From: Flavobacterium algicola | Lineage (GTDB): Bacteria > Bacteroidota > Bacteroidia > Flavobacteriales > Flavobacteriaceae | Length of the DNA stretch: 64,000 nucleotides | Assembly (NCBI RefSeq): GCF_022399565.1 | Contig: NZ_JAJTUT010000002.1 | Coordinates: forward strand, 620,001 to 684,000 | Reading direction: 5' to 3' | Position numbers and translations under genes: made by a program | In this document: positions 19,618-29,002 of the stretch, piece by piece | Layout: each line of letters starts with the position of its first letter | Numbering within the stretch: the stretch's first letter is position 1 | Notes under the pieces: generated by a model | Seen by the model: only the letters and a program-made list of their open reading frames with translations | Told to the model about the DNA's origin: nothing | Database searches by the model: none

Positions 19618-19625
19618 CAAATATA
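19618..19625 (-). promoter_or_regulatory. Candidate -7 box for apbE
   Basis: TATATTTG on the minus strand is an exact TAnnTTTG match. It would give a leader of about 70 nt to the lipoprotein start at 19541. Confidence 0.45.
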
Positions 19626-19778
19626 ATACTCTAAACTATTGCAAGTATAAAATCGTCAAGATAACGAGCAAACGGTATTCAAAAATCAAATTGAGAATTG
19701 CTAATGTAATTGATATTCTTAAATCTAAATCTAAGTAAGGCTAATGCCATAAAAAAAAATTAAAACAATATGCACCGG

Positions 19779-19794
19779 TTACGGAAAACCGTAA
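19779..19794 (+). promoter_or_regulatory. Palindrome TTACGG-N4-CCGTAA upstream of the acyltransferase gene
   Basis: Two perfect 6-bp arms flank AAAA. The geometry (6-bp arms, 4-bp spacer) is that of NarL/LuxR-type response-regulator sites such as the ComA box. It lies immediately upstream of the expected -33 region of the promoter at 19816-19823, the position of an activator. Confidence 0.55.
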
Positions 19795-19815
19795 AGAATA
19801 AATACAGAGTAGACA

Positions 19816-19823
19816 TAGTTTTG
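19816..19823 (+). promoter_or_regulatory. Candidate -7 box for the acyltransferase gene
   Basis: TAGTTTTG matches TAnnTTTG exactly, about 40 bp before the ATG. No -33 TTTG is present, consistent with a need for an activator at the palindrome just upstream. Confidence 0.5.
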
Positions 19824-19861
19824 TAAGCGAAATTTTTAGGTATAATAATTAAAGATAAACT

Positions 19862-21049
19862 ATGATGGTAGAAAATAAAAAACGTGTTCAAATCTTTGAT
19901 ATTGCAAAAGGGATTAGCATTATATTAATGACGATAAGCCACTATCAGTTTAAGGATATTTATCCTGCACTAGTTAGTTTTCAAAAAATAGCTATGATTA
20001 TCAAAATGCCGTTGTTTATTTTTATTTCGGGATATCTCTTTACAGATAAACTATGTTATAAAATGTTTTTCCAGAGTAAGGTTGACAGTTTAATAAAACC
20101 TTTGTTAAGTTTTATGATTAGTATACTATTACTAAATATCCTACTCTACACAATTAGCACAGATCATATAACAATTATAGGAATATTTGATCAAATAAAA
20201 ACATTTTTGAGAGTCTTTAAATTTGGTGACTTTATGATGATTGGTGCGTTCTGGTTTATAGCCGCTTTGTTTTTTGGACAGATGGTTTTTAAAGGAGCAT
20301 TAGCTAACTTAAATTTAAATACACCAACTAATTATTATTTTTATATCTTATTATCTATATTATTAGTGTTCTTAAGTAATGTGAAAATTAATTTTTATAA
20401 TATTCAACATACACCAATATTTTTCACCTACTTATTACTTGGGTTTACATTCAAGAAATTTTCTAGTCAGTTTTTAAATGGGAATGCTTTTTTCTTTAAT
20501 TCGAAAATGATTATGTTCCCAATTTTCTTCATAATTTCGTGCTGTATTTTAATTTACTTCCAATTAGACATTCATTTTGATATGTATTTTTTGATATTCA
20601 ATTATCATTATCTGTTACTATTATCTATTTTAGGAATATTTACAGTTCTATATTTATCTAAATATATAGAGAAAATTCCATTTTTAAGTTTGGTTTTAAC
20701 CTACTGCTCGAAAGCTAGTTTTTTCATTTTAGCATATCATATATTCATTAGAGATGTCTACGGTACCATGTTTGATTTAGAAGCTTATAACCCAATTTTA
20801 CACACATTTCTATTTGCTTTAAATATAGTAATGTGCTGTCTTATTTATAAATATATGCTGAAATTAAAATTTGCTCGATTATTTTTCTTTCCTATAAAAG
20901 CGATAAAATTGACAGATGCTGAAATTCAATTTTTGCAAACCAAAATTATTTCCAAAATTATTCCATATGATGATTTAATGTTGAGTTTACCTATAGCTAA
21001 TAGTAGTCACCTAAGTAATAATGTGCGTCAAGCAATTGTAGGTTTGTAA
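19862..21049 (+). CDS. Acyltransferase family 3 membrane protein
   Basis: The 395-residue polytopic protein has the family-3 acyltransferase opening RVQIFDIAKGISIILMTISHY, in which the first helix ends with the conserved histidine. About ten membrane segments follow, with the second-helix segment MPLFIFISGYLF typical of the family. Such proteins transfer acetyl or other acyl groups to sugars of surface polysaccharides or lipids. A soluble tail of about 45 residues is predicted from residue 350. It stands ahead of a DUF547 gene, 145 bp away. A second in-frame ATG at 19865 is equally possible as start. Confidence 0.85.
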   Translation: MMVENKKRVQIFDIAKGISIILMTISHYQFKDIYPALVSFQKIAMIIKMPLFIFISGYLFTDKLCYKMFFQSKVDSLIKPLLSFMISILLLNILLYTISTDHITIIGIFDQIKTFLRVFKFGDFMMIGAFWFIAALFFGQMVFKGALANLNLNTPTNYYFYILLSILLVFLSNVKINFYNIQHTPIFFTYLLLGFTFKKFSSQFLNGNAFFFNSKMIMFPIFFIISCCILIYFQLDIHFDMYFLIFNYHYLLLLSILGIFTVLYLSKYIEKIPFLSLVLTYCSKASFFILAYHIFIRDVYGTMFDLEAYNPILHTFLFALNIVMCCLIYKYMLKLKFARLFFFPIKAIKLTDAEIQFLQTKIISKIIPYDDLMLSLPIANSSHLSNNVRQAIVGL

Positions 21050-21194
21050 ATTATAAACTTAAATATTCTATTTCAGCTTCACTATATTTCTGTTAATTTT
21101 TAAGCCGTTTTGTCAGGAAGTATCTAGTTATTAGTCTATTATTTTAATTATAATCAAGAATTTAGTTTTACAAATTCTTATCAAAATTTTAATA

Positions 21195-21881
21195 ATGGAA
21201 AATTTAAATAGATATACGGTACTTTCGGGAAAATTATTACTGAATGTAAAAATGAATAAAAATACCGAAGATGAAGTATTGCAGCTGAGCAATCTCGATT
21301 TTGAACAATTAAAATTAGAGTTGAGTTCAGACAAAGCGAAGAAAACTTTTTGGATCAATATTTACAACGCTTATTTCCAAATATTTGCAAATCGATCAAT
21401 TGTTCGTAAGAAAATTTTTTCTTTAAGTGAAGTTATAATTGCTAATAATAGATTTAGCCTCGATGATATCGAACATGGTATTCTAAGAAAAAACAGATGG
21501 AAATGGAGTTTTGGCTATTTTGGAAATCCATTTTCATCTAGATTAATTCATGATCTAGCCGTTGAGGATTTAGATTACCGTATTCACTTTGCATTAAATT
21601 GTGGAGCAAAAAGTTGCCCTCCGATTGCCTTCTATAAAGTGGATGCGCTGCATTCTCAGCTTAATGAAGCTATGCATTCGTTTATCATATCTGAAACCAC
21701 TGTGAATGAAAAAGAACAAATACTGAAAACATCAAAATTATTACACTGGTATCGCGGTGATTTTGGCGGTATTAAAGGTATTCAAAAATTACTTAATCAT
21801 ATTTTGGAATTAGAAAATAATAATTATAAAATTCAATTTAACGATTATAGTTGGGAACCGTATCTAGAAAATTTTGGTTAA
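21195..21881 (+). CDS. DUF547 family protein
   Basis: The 228-residue protein shows the DUF547 core: TFWINIYNAYFQIFAN (about 52-67), the SLDDIEHGILR block and the cysteine-containing RIHFALNCGAKSCPPI (about 130-145). The WINxYNA and NCGAxSCPP motifs suggest a papain-like fold with a cysteine; enzymatic activity has not been shown for most members. No signal peptide is seen, whereas many relatives are exported. Context gives no function. Confidence 0.85.
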   Translation: MENLNRYTVLSGKLLLNVKMNKNTEDEVLQLSNLDFEQLKLELSSDKAKKTFWINIYNAYFQIFANRSIVRKKIFSLSEVIIANNRFSLDDIEHGILRKNRWKWSFGYFGNPFSSRLIHDLAVEDLDYRIHFALNCGAKSCPPIAFYKVDALHSQLNEAMHSFIISETTVNEKEQILKTSKLLHWYRGDFGGIKGIQKLLNHILELENNNYKIQFNDYSWEPYLENFG

Positions 21882-22012
21882 TAAAGAAACGATAACTTTA
21901 GTTTTTTTACGCTTCAATAAAATATTGTTTAAAGTAAGATATTAATCGTTATTTTTACGTTAGTTGACCTAAAAATGATTATTTTTAAGAATCTCTTTAA
22001 GTATAATGTTTT

Positions 22013-25000
22013 ATGAGAAATGCGTCATTCAAATCTTTCGACTTCAAAAAAATAGATGAACTACTAAAACGTTTTACAAAAACTAATGGTTTAGCGGTAG
22101 CTATAATAAATAGCGAAGACGTTATATTATCCCATTATAATTGGAGAAAACTACATAAGGATTATTACCTTCAAAATAAACAAACATCAAATTGGACTAC
22201 AGATATTATATTAACATTTGAGAAATTAGATAACTATAAAATTTCAAAAAATATAAATGGCTTAGCCGAACTTTCTATTCCGATTATTATTGAAGGAGAG
22301 CATTATTTTGATCTCCATGCTGGATACTTTTTTTTCGAACAGCCGGATATTACCCTGTTCGCAGAAGAAGCAAATATATATAAATTTAAAACTGAACGAT
22401 TTTTAAATGATGTTGCTTCAGTTCCAGTATTTTCTTTGAGTGATATAAAAAACATGTTAAGTTTTTTATTAGAAGCTCTTCAGTGCATTTTTGAAATTGC
22501 CATTAAACAATCGAATCAAGTCAGAATTAACACTGAATTATCTAAAAAAAAGATGCTTCTAGAAGATATTTTAGATAATAGTCCTGCATTAATTTATGCA
22601 TTTGATCTTGAAGGCAAATTAATGCTTATAAATAATGAATTTGGAGAAATTTTTCAAGTAAATTCGAAAGATATTATTGGCAAATTCCGAGATGAAATCA
22701 TGCCTCAGACAATTGCAGATCAGCATCGGAATAATGATCTAGAAGTTATTCGATTGCAAAAATCAATTGTGATTGAAGAAGAAAATATGGAAGCTGATGG
22801 AAAACATTTTTATATCTCTCAGAAATTTCCATTATATGATAAACAAGGTTTAATTCAAGGGGTGGGAGGTATCTCAACAGACATTACAACAAAGAAAAGA
22901 GCAGAAGAAGCACTTGTAAGAAGTGAATATAAGTATAAAAGTTTATTTGACAATTCGGCAGACGGAATTGCAGTGTTTAACGAGCATAGTGATATTTTAG
23001 AGTTAAATAATAAAATCTGTGATATACTAGAATATTCACGTGAAGAATTAATAGTGCTCAATGGTCACAATCTTATACATCCCGAAGATTTTAACTGCAA
23101 AGATTATAAGCAAACAGTAGATCGACTTCAGTTGGGCGAGACGGTTTGTTCTCAATATCGCTTGCGCAAAAAAGATGGTAGTTATGTCCCGACAGAATTA
23201 AGCTCCAAAATGGTGGGTGATAATCGTTACCTGAATATAATTAGAGATATATCTGAACGTAAAATAGCTGAAAAAACCTTGCAGGATAGTGAAAAAAAGT
23301 TATCTGTTATTTTTAATAATCACACAGATCTTCAGCTATTAGTGAGTGTTCACGATAATAACGAGTTTCAAGTGGACATAATAAACAAACCATATATAGA
23401 TGCCCTTAAAGCTAATGGAGTCATGTTAGATTTTGATTTCTTCATTGGTAAATCTGTACGTGTTTTAAATGATGCCATTGGCTTGAATGAAATATTTTAT
23501 AATGATACGATCAAAAATTATGAGAAAGTGGCATTCACTAAAAAATCACTTCACTACACAGAAAACGTAGACATTAACGGAAATAATTATACTGCCGAAA
23601 TTACCTTAAATCCAGTAATGGATGAGAATGACAAATGTGTATATATTCTTTATAATTCTCATGATATTACCGAGCAAAAAAAGGCAAAGAAAGCCTTAAT
23701 TGAAAGTGAGGAAAAATTCAAGCAAATCTTTTTGACAAGTCCAGATGTAGTTACAATTACGCAAATTGATAATGGTAAATACATTGATGTTAATGAAAAT
23801 TTTCTGCAAAAAACTGGTTATTCAAGGGCAGAAATTATTGGGCAAACTTATGAAGATATTAATATTTGGAATGATTTGAATGATCGAGATCACATGATTT
23901 CAACTATAAATAAATACGGTAAAATCGAGAACTTTGAAGCGCAATTTAAACCTAAAAATAGTACTGTTACAACCACTGGTCTAGTGTCTGCGGCAGTTGT
24001 AAAATTAAATAATATTCCGCATCTTCTAATTATCACTAGAGATATTACCGAGTTAAAGTTGGCAGAACAAGCACTTAAAGAAACTGCAGCTAATTTGAAG
24101 TCTATGATTGATAATAGAGAAGATTCGATTTATTCTATAGATCGAAATTATAACTATATCATTTTCAATAATACCTTTGAAAATATTATAAATACAAAAT
24201 ATGATATTAAGTTAAAAAAAGGAATGAGTTCCATCGCAAATTTATCTGCTGAAGAAGCTGCTTTTTGGATTCCAAAATTTAAAACGACTTTTGGGGGCGT
24301 AAGTAGTACATTTGAATTTAAAATTGCGATTGATAATGATGTACGATATTTACAAACTACCTTAAATCCCATTTTTGAAGATGACATAATCACAGGTGCA
24401 TCAGGATTAAGTATTGATATTACAAAGAGAAAATTAATTGAAGAAGCACTAAAACTTTCTGAGGAAAAATTCGAAAAAACGTTTCGATTAAGTCCTTATA
24501 TGGTTTCGCTTAGTACACTGGATGGTCAAGTCTTAGAAGTAAACGATCGCGTTATTGAAACACTGGGATATACAAGAGAAGAATTTTTGGAATGTAGCAA
24601 AAATAACTGCACGACATGGGTTAACTGTGATGAGAAGGATACTTTTATCGCTAAGCTAAAAAATAATGAGTCTGTAAATGAAATGGAGGTTCAGTTTCTA
24701 AAGAAATCGGGACAAATAGCTGATTACTTAATCTCTGCTTGCATAGTTGACATTAATGATCACACGTTGTTTTTGAGTATTATTAATGATATCACCCAAA
24801 GAAAAAAAGCTGAAAAAGAAATTATAAGTCTTAATAATGAACTTGAAGAGAAGGTAAGACTTCGTACTGTCCAACTTGAAGCTATAAATAAGGAACTTGA
24901 AACATTTACATATTCAGTTTCGCACGATTTAAAAGCTCCTTTAAGAGGGATCGACGGATATAGTAAGCTATTGGCAGATATTTATAAACCAGAACTGAAT

Positions 25001-25555
25001 ACAGAAGCGCAATCTTTTATAGATAAAATTCGAAGTTCGACATTACAAATGAATCAAATAATAGATGATCTTTTGGAGTATTCTCGATTAGAACGAAGCC
25101 AATTAACAATTGGTAAAGTAAAAATCAAAGAACTAGTGAACACTGTGCTTACAAGTTATAGTAATGAAACGACTAATTTTAGTATTGATGTAAAAATTCA
25201 GGATGTAGAAATACAAGCCGATGCAAAAGGATTGGCAATGGCTATTCGTAATTTAGTTGAAAACGCTATAAAGTTCACCAAGGGTAAAACTAATCCGATG
25301 ATTGTAATAGAGTTAGAAGAAAAAGAATTATCTTGGATCATTGCTGTTAACGATAATGGCATTGGATTTGAGATGAAATACCACCATAAAATATTTGAAA
25401 TTTTCCAACGCTTGCAACGTATAGAAGATTTTCCAGGTACGGGAATAGGATTAGCATTAGTAAATAAGGCGATGCATAGAATGAAAGGAAAAGCTTGGGC
25501 AGAAAGTACTCCTAACGCAGGTGCGACTTTTTATATTGAAATACCAAAAAATTAA
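22013..25555 (+). CDS. Soluble sensor histidine kinase with PocR-like and six PAS-like domains
   Basis: The 1180-residue protein has no membrane segment. Residues 1-165 resemble the PocR sensory domain (GLAELSIPIIIEGEHYF followed by LHAGYFFFEQPD) but lack its usual cysteines. About six PAS-like units follow, near 175-300, 305-420, 425-555, 560-690, 695-810 and 815-930. A short coiled coil leads into HisKA with the phosphoacceptor His971 (FTYSVSHDLKAPLRGIDGY) and an HATPase_c domain with AIRNLVENAIKFT, NDNGIGF and GTGIGLALV. The kinase region resembles the phytochrome-type HisKA group. The single-domain receiver gene starts 6 bp after its stop, so the two very probably form a kinase/receiver pair. 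Confidence 0.92.
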   Translation: MRNASFKSFDFKKIDELLKRFTKTNGLAVAIINSEDVILSHYNWRKLHKDYYLQNKQTSNWTTDIILTFEKLDNYKISKNINGLAELSIPIIIEGEHYFDLHAGYFFFEQPDITLFAEEANIYKFKTERFLNDVASVPVFSLSDIKNMLSFLLEALQCIFEIAIKQSNQVRINTELSKKKMLLEDILDNSPALIYAFDLEGKLMLINNEFGEIFQVNSKDIIGKFRDEIMPQTIADQHRNNDLEVIRLQKSIVIEEENMEADGKHFYISQKFPLYDKQGLIQGVGGISTDITTKKRAEEALVRSEYKYKSLFDNSADGIAVFNEHSDILELNNKICDILEYSREELIVLNGHNLIHPEDFNCKDYKQTVDRLQLGETVCSQYRLRKKDGSYVPTELSSKMVGDNRYLNIIRDISERKIAEKTLQDSEKKLSVIFNNHTDLQLLVSVHDNNEFQVDIINKPYIDALKANGVMLDFDFFIGKSVRVLNDAIGLNEIFYNDTIKNYEKVAFTKKSLHYTENVDINGNNYTAEITLNPVMDENDKCVYILYNSHDITEQKKAKKALIESEEKFKQIFLTSPDVVTITQIDNGKYIDVNENFLQKTGYSRAEIIGQTYEDINIWNDLNDRDHMISTINKYGKIENFEAQFKPKNSTVTTTGLVSAAVVKLNNIPHLLIITRDITELKLAEQALKETAANLKSMIDNREDSIYSIDRNYNYIIFNNTFENIINTKYDIKLKKGMSSIANLSAEEAAFWIPKFKTTFGGVSSTFEFKIAIDNDVRYLQTTLNPIFEDDIITGASGLSIDITKRKLIEEALKLSEEKFEKTFRLSPYMVSLSTLDGQVLEVNDRVIETLGYTREEFLECSKNNCTTWVNCDEKDTFIAKLKNNESVNEMEVQFLKKSGQIADYLISACIVDINDHTLFLSIINDITQRKKAEKEIISLNNELEEKVRLRTVQLEAINKELETFTYSVSHDLKAPLRGIDGYSKLLADIYKPELNTEAQSFIDKIRSSTLQMNQIIDDLLEYSRLERSQLTIGKVKIKELVNTVLTSYSNETTNFSIDVKIQDVEIQADAKGLAMAIRNLVENAIKFTKGKTNPMIVIELEEKELSWIIAVNDNGIGFEMKYHHKIFEIFQRLQRIEDFPGTGIGLALVNKAMHRMKGKAWAESTPNAGATFYIEIPKN

Positions 25556-25561
25556 ATAACT

Positions 25562-25990
25562 ATGAATTCAGATAATAGTATAAGCCCGATTTTATTAGTA
25601 GAAGATAATCCAATCGATATAGATCTTACTTTACGAGCTTTTGCTTCAAAGAAAATTTCAAATCCAATTCAAGTTGCCAGAGATGGGGAAGAAGCCTTGA
25701 CTTATTTTAAAAAATGGGAAAATGGAGAATTGAAACCTATTATTATTTTACTAGATCTAAACATGCCTAAAATAAATGGTTTGGAGGTTTTAAAAAAGCT
25801 GAAATCACATCCCGAATTTAAAACGATTCCGGTTGTTATTTTAACAACTTCCTCTGAATCATCAGATTTAAAAACAGCCTATGAATTAGGAGTTAATTCT
25901 TATATTGTAAAACCTGTAAGTTTTGAAAAATTCTTAGATATTGTAGGACATATAGACCTGTATTGGAGGCTAACCAACATAACGGTATAA
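25562..25990 (+). CDS. Single-domain response regulator (Rcp1-like)
   Basis: The 142-residue receiver domain has no output domain. Acidic residues E14-D15, phosphoacceptor Asp65 (IIILLDLNMPKING), the conserved threonine in VVILTTSSES and the lysine in YIVKPVSF are all intact. The extended loop before Asp65 (KKWENGELKP) is typical of Rcp1-type partners of phytochrome-like kinases. It lies between two kinases, 6 bp after the first and 27 bp before the second, and so probably shuttles phosphate between them. Confidence 0.93.
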   Translation: MNSDNSISPILLVEDNPIDIDLTLRAFASKKISNPIQVARDGEEALTYFKKWENGELKPIIILLDLNMPKINGLEVLKKLKSHPEFKTIPVVILTTSSESSDLKTAYELGVNSYIVKPVSFEKFLDIVGHIDLYWRLTNITV

Positions 25991-26017
25991 ATTACTATTA
26001 CTATAAACCATATTTGT

Positions 26018-28744
26018 ATGAAAATATTATTACTTGAGGATAATTTATCAGATGCAGAATTGACTACCATTGGTCTGTCGCGTCTACTTCCCAATGTTAG
26101 TATTAAACATGCGTCCTCACTATCGGAAGCTAGAGTTTTACTTGATTCAAATATTATATTTGATATTGCACTCCTTGATGTGAATCTTACAGACGGTAAC
26201 GGTCTTGAAATATTGATGGAAATAAGACAAAAGGATTTTCAATTTCCGGTTATCATGTTGACGGGTGCAGGCGATGAAGAAATTGCTGTCACAGCTTTAA
26301 AGTCTGGAGCAGAAGATTATATAGTAAAACGAACTGATTATATTGCAAATTTACCAGAAGCTATTTATCAAGCAATTTCAAATTTTAAAGAAAATATAAG
26401 TAGTAGAGCAGAGATAATAGAAGTTTTATACATAGAACATCATGCGGCAGACATAGACTTTACGTTACGCCATCTTGCCCAACATGCTCCTTTTATACAT
26501 ATCTCTCCAGTGATGTCATCGGATGAAGCCCTACGTGAGCTGCAATTAGATAATCCAGAAAAATATAAAATTATTTTGATGGATTATAAATTACCAGGTA
26601 TGGATGCAATGGAGTTAATTAAAACGGTAAGGCAGCAATTAAAGCTTAAGATTCCTATAATCATAGTTACCGGCCAAGGAAATGAAGAATTGGCAGTTCA
26701 AGCTTTAAAATTAGGAGCCAATGATTACATTACTAAGAATGATAATTATTTAATTAAGTTACCATCTATTATCATTAACTCTTATCAACATTACGAATTA
26801 AAAGAGAGAAATAAAGCTCAGTTAGAAAGTGAATCCAAATACCGTCTCTTGGCAGATAATGCTGGAGATATTATATTTACATTAGACATGCAGCTTAATT
26901 ATACCTACATAAGTCCTGCCGTAAAAACATTAAGAGGTTACACTCCAGAAGAAGCTATTAAGCAAAATATAGTAGATGTTCTGACTCCTTCATCTTACCT
27001 TAAATTATCCAAACTTATGGGTAGGTTACAAACAAATGAACTTTCAGCAAATAAGAAAGAATGTTTGATAAATGCAGTGGAGTTAGAAATGTATAGAAAG
27101 GATAAGACAACAATATGGACTGAAGTTAAAGCTTCATTAATTCTGGACGAAAATAAAAATGCGATTGGTATACTTGGAGTAACGAGAGATATATCAGATC
27201 GTAAAATAATATCAGACAAATTGATAAAACTTTCGAGTGCAGTAGAGCAAAGTCCTTCTCTTATCGAAATCACAGATACTTTGGGTAATGTGGAATATAT
27301 AAATCCCAAATTCACAGAAATTACAGGGTATACCTTAGATGAAATTGTAGGTAGAAATTTAAATATTTTAAAGTCAGGTTATACATCATCAGAAGAGTAC
27401 AATAACCTCTGGGAAACAATTAGATCAGGAAAGGAATGGAGGGGTGAATTTCAAAATAAACGCAAAGATGGATCTATGTATTGGGAGCAAGCTGCTATCT
27501 CTTCTATAAAAAATGAAGATGGAGAAATAACACATTATTTAGCTATTAAATCTGATATTACTGAGAAGAAAACAATATTTGATGAATTAATTAAAGCAAA
27601 AGAGCAAGCTGTTGAAAGTGATCGATTAAAATCGGCATTTTTAGCCAATATGAGTCATGAAATTCGAACACCCATGAATGGAATTTTAGGGTTTTCATCT
27701 CTTCTAAGCCAACCTGGATTAGGTAAAGAAGAACAAAAAGAATATATAAAGCTCATACAAGTGAGTGGTGCTCGTATGCTGAATCTAATTTCGGAAATCA
27801 TAGACATCTCCAAGATTGAATCTGGAATGATGGAGATCAGTTTGCAAGAAGTTGATATAAATGAAAAAGTAAGTTATATTTTTGAACTTTTAAAATTAGA
27901 TGCCGAAGAAAAATCAATTCAATTGTCGTACAACAGCCAGCATTTTGACGCACTTTATCTAAATACAGATCCAGAAAAACTTTATGCTATTTTGACCAAT
28001 TTAGTCAAAAATGCAATTAAATACACTGACGAAGGATCTGTAGAATTTGGTTATCAAATTAAAGAAGATAGGGTAGAGTTTTTTGTGAAGGATACTGGAA
28101 TCGGAATTCCTGTTGACAGGCACTTGGCGATATTTGAACGATTTATTCAAGTTGACATCGCTAATATCGAAGCTAGACACGGTGCTGGATTAGGATTGGC
28201 TATAGCGAAAGCTTTTGTTAATTTACTTGGTGGAACGATTTGGTTAGAAAGCGGTGAAGGACTTGGTTCCACATTTTATTTCACACTGCCTCTCAATTCA
28301 CAAAAAAAAGAAGTTAATGTTACTTTACCCATTATCGAAAATGTTGAAATTAAAAATGGTACTTCTTTACTATCTAAATTGAAGATTTTGATAGCAGATG
28401 ATGATGCGATTTCTCGAAAATTAATTTCAAAATCGGTCAAGGAATTTGGTAAAGAAATTATAGAGGTTAAAAACGGATTGGAAGCTGTTGAAAGTTTTAG
28501 AGCTAATTCTAATTTTGATTTAATTTTAATGGATGTACAAATGCCAGTAATGAATGGTTATGAAGCAATCAAAGAGATTCGAAAACTGAACAACGAAATA
28601 GTAATTATAACACAGTCTGCATTTGGATTAACAGGTGATCGCGAAAAAGCAATCTCAGCAGGATCGAATGATTATATAACTAAGCCCATCAACAAAAATG
28701 AGTTGGAACTTTTACTCAATAAATATTTTTTACATTTAAATTAA
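26018..28744 (+). CDS. Hybrid histidine kinase with two N-terminal and one C-terminal receiver domains
   Basis: The 908-residue soluble protein contains, in order, REC1 (1-120, Asp54 in LLDVNLTDG), REC2 (about 133-255, Asp189 in LMDYKLPGMD), two PAS domains (about 270-395 and 395-515), HisKA with His547 (FLANMSHEIRTPMNGILGF), HATPase_c (NLVKNAIKYT, DTGIGIP, GAGLGLAIAKAF) and REC3 (about 782-905, Asp839 in LMDVQMPVMNGYE). REC2 has E140-H141-H142 where the acidic pair is expected, so its Mg2+ site is altered, although Asp189 and the conserved lysine remain. No DNA-binding output is present. It is the third gene of the phosphorelay cluster. Confidence 0.92.
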   Translation: MKILLLEDNLSDAELTTIGLSRLLPNVSIKHASSLSEARVLLDSNIIFDIALLDVNLTDGNGLEILMEIRQKDFQFPVIMLTGAGDEEIAVTALKSGAEDYIVKRTDYIANLPEAIYQAISNFKENISSRAEIIEVLYIEHHAADIDFTLRHLAQHAPFIHISPVMSSDEALRELQLDNPEKYKIILMDYKLPGMDAMELIKTVRQQLKLKIPIIIVTGQGNEELAVQALKLGANDYITKNDNYLIKLPSIIINSYQHYELKERNKAQLESESKYRLLADNAGDIIFTLDMQLNYTYISPAVKTLRGYTPEEAIKQNIVDVLTPSSYLKLSKLMGRLQTNELSANKKECLINAVELEMYRKDKTTIWTEVKASLILDENKNAIGILGVTRDISDRKIISDKLIKLSSAVEQSPSLIEITDTLGNVEYINPKFTEITGYTLDEIVGRNLNILKSGYTSSEEYNNLWETIRSGKEWRGEFQNKRKDGSMYWEQAAISSIKNEDGEITHYLAIKSDITEKKTIFDELIKAKEQAVESDRLKSAFLANMSHEIRTPMNGILGFSSLLSQPGLGKEEQKEYIKLIQVSGARMLNLISEIIDISKIESGMMEISLQEVDINEKVSYIFELLKLDAEEKSIQLSYNSQHFDALYLNTDPEKLYAILTNLVKNAIKYTDEGSVEFGYQIKEDRVEFFVKDTGIGIPVDRHLAIFERFIQVDIANIEARHGAGLGLAIAKAFVNLLGGTIWLESGEGLGSTFYFTLPLNSQKKEVNVTLPIIENVEIKNGTSLLSKLKILIADDDAISRKLISKSVKEFGKEIIEVKNGLEAVESFRANSNFDLILMDVQMPVMNGYEAIKEIRKLNNEIVIITQSAFGLTGDREKAISAGSNDYITKPINKNELELLLNKYFLHLN

Positions 28745-28814
28745 ACGTGTTTATAGTACATCAGTTATTAATCAATGGATTTGTAAAATAATATATTGAA
28801 AATAAATTGTTCTC

Positions 28815-28885
28815 AATAGCCCTGATAGAAACGGCATCCTTTATGACTTTTTTTGTCATAAAGATATAGTGAATAGCAGGAGAGG
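28815..28885 (+). ncRNA. Structured element, copy 1 (possibly Rfam Flavo-1)
   Basis: Conserved flanks ATAGCCCTGATAG (28816-28828) and ATAGCAGGA (28873-28881) enclose a stem, ATCCTTTATGAC (28836-28847) with GTCATAAAGAT (28855-28865), containing one bulged C. The same flanks and bulge with a different stem sequence recur at 45499-45571 in the same orientation. It follows the hybrid kinase gene and precedes the terminator at 28927. From memory it resembles the Flavo-1 RNA motif; this was not verified. Confidence 0.65.
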
Positions 28886-28926
28886 ACTTCTTCCATAATT
28901 ATATTTTCTGCTCCCATTTACAAAAC

Positions 28927-28959
28927 AAAAGCCACTAAGTGCAGTACTTAGTGGCTTTT
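28927..28959. terminator. Bidirectional terminator between the phosphorelay and RND operons
   Basis: AAAAGCCACTAAGT (28927-28940) pairs perfectly with ACTTAGTGGCTTTT (28946-28959) around a 5-nt loop. Ts follow the stem on both strands, as expected between convergent operons. Confidence 0.92.
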
Positions 28960-29002
28960 TAAATTAATCAACCAATTATAATTTCATATACGAAATTATT
29001 AC

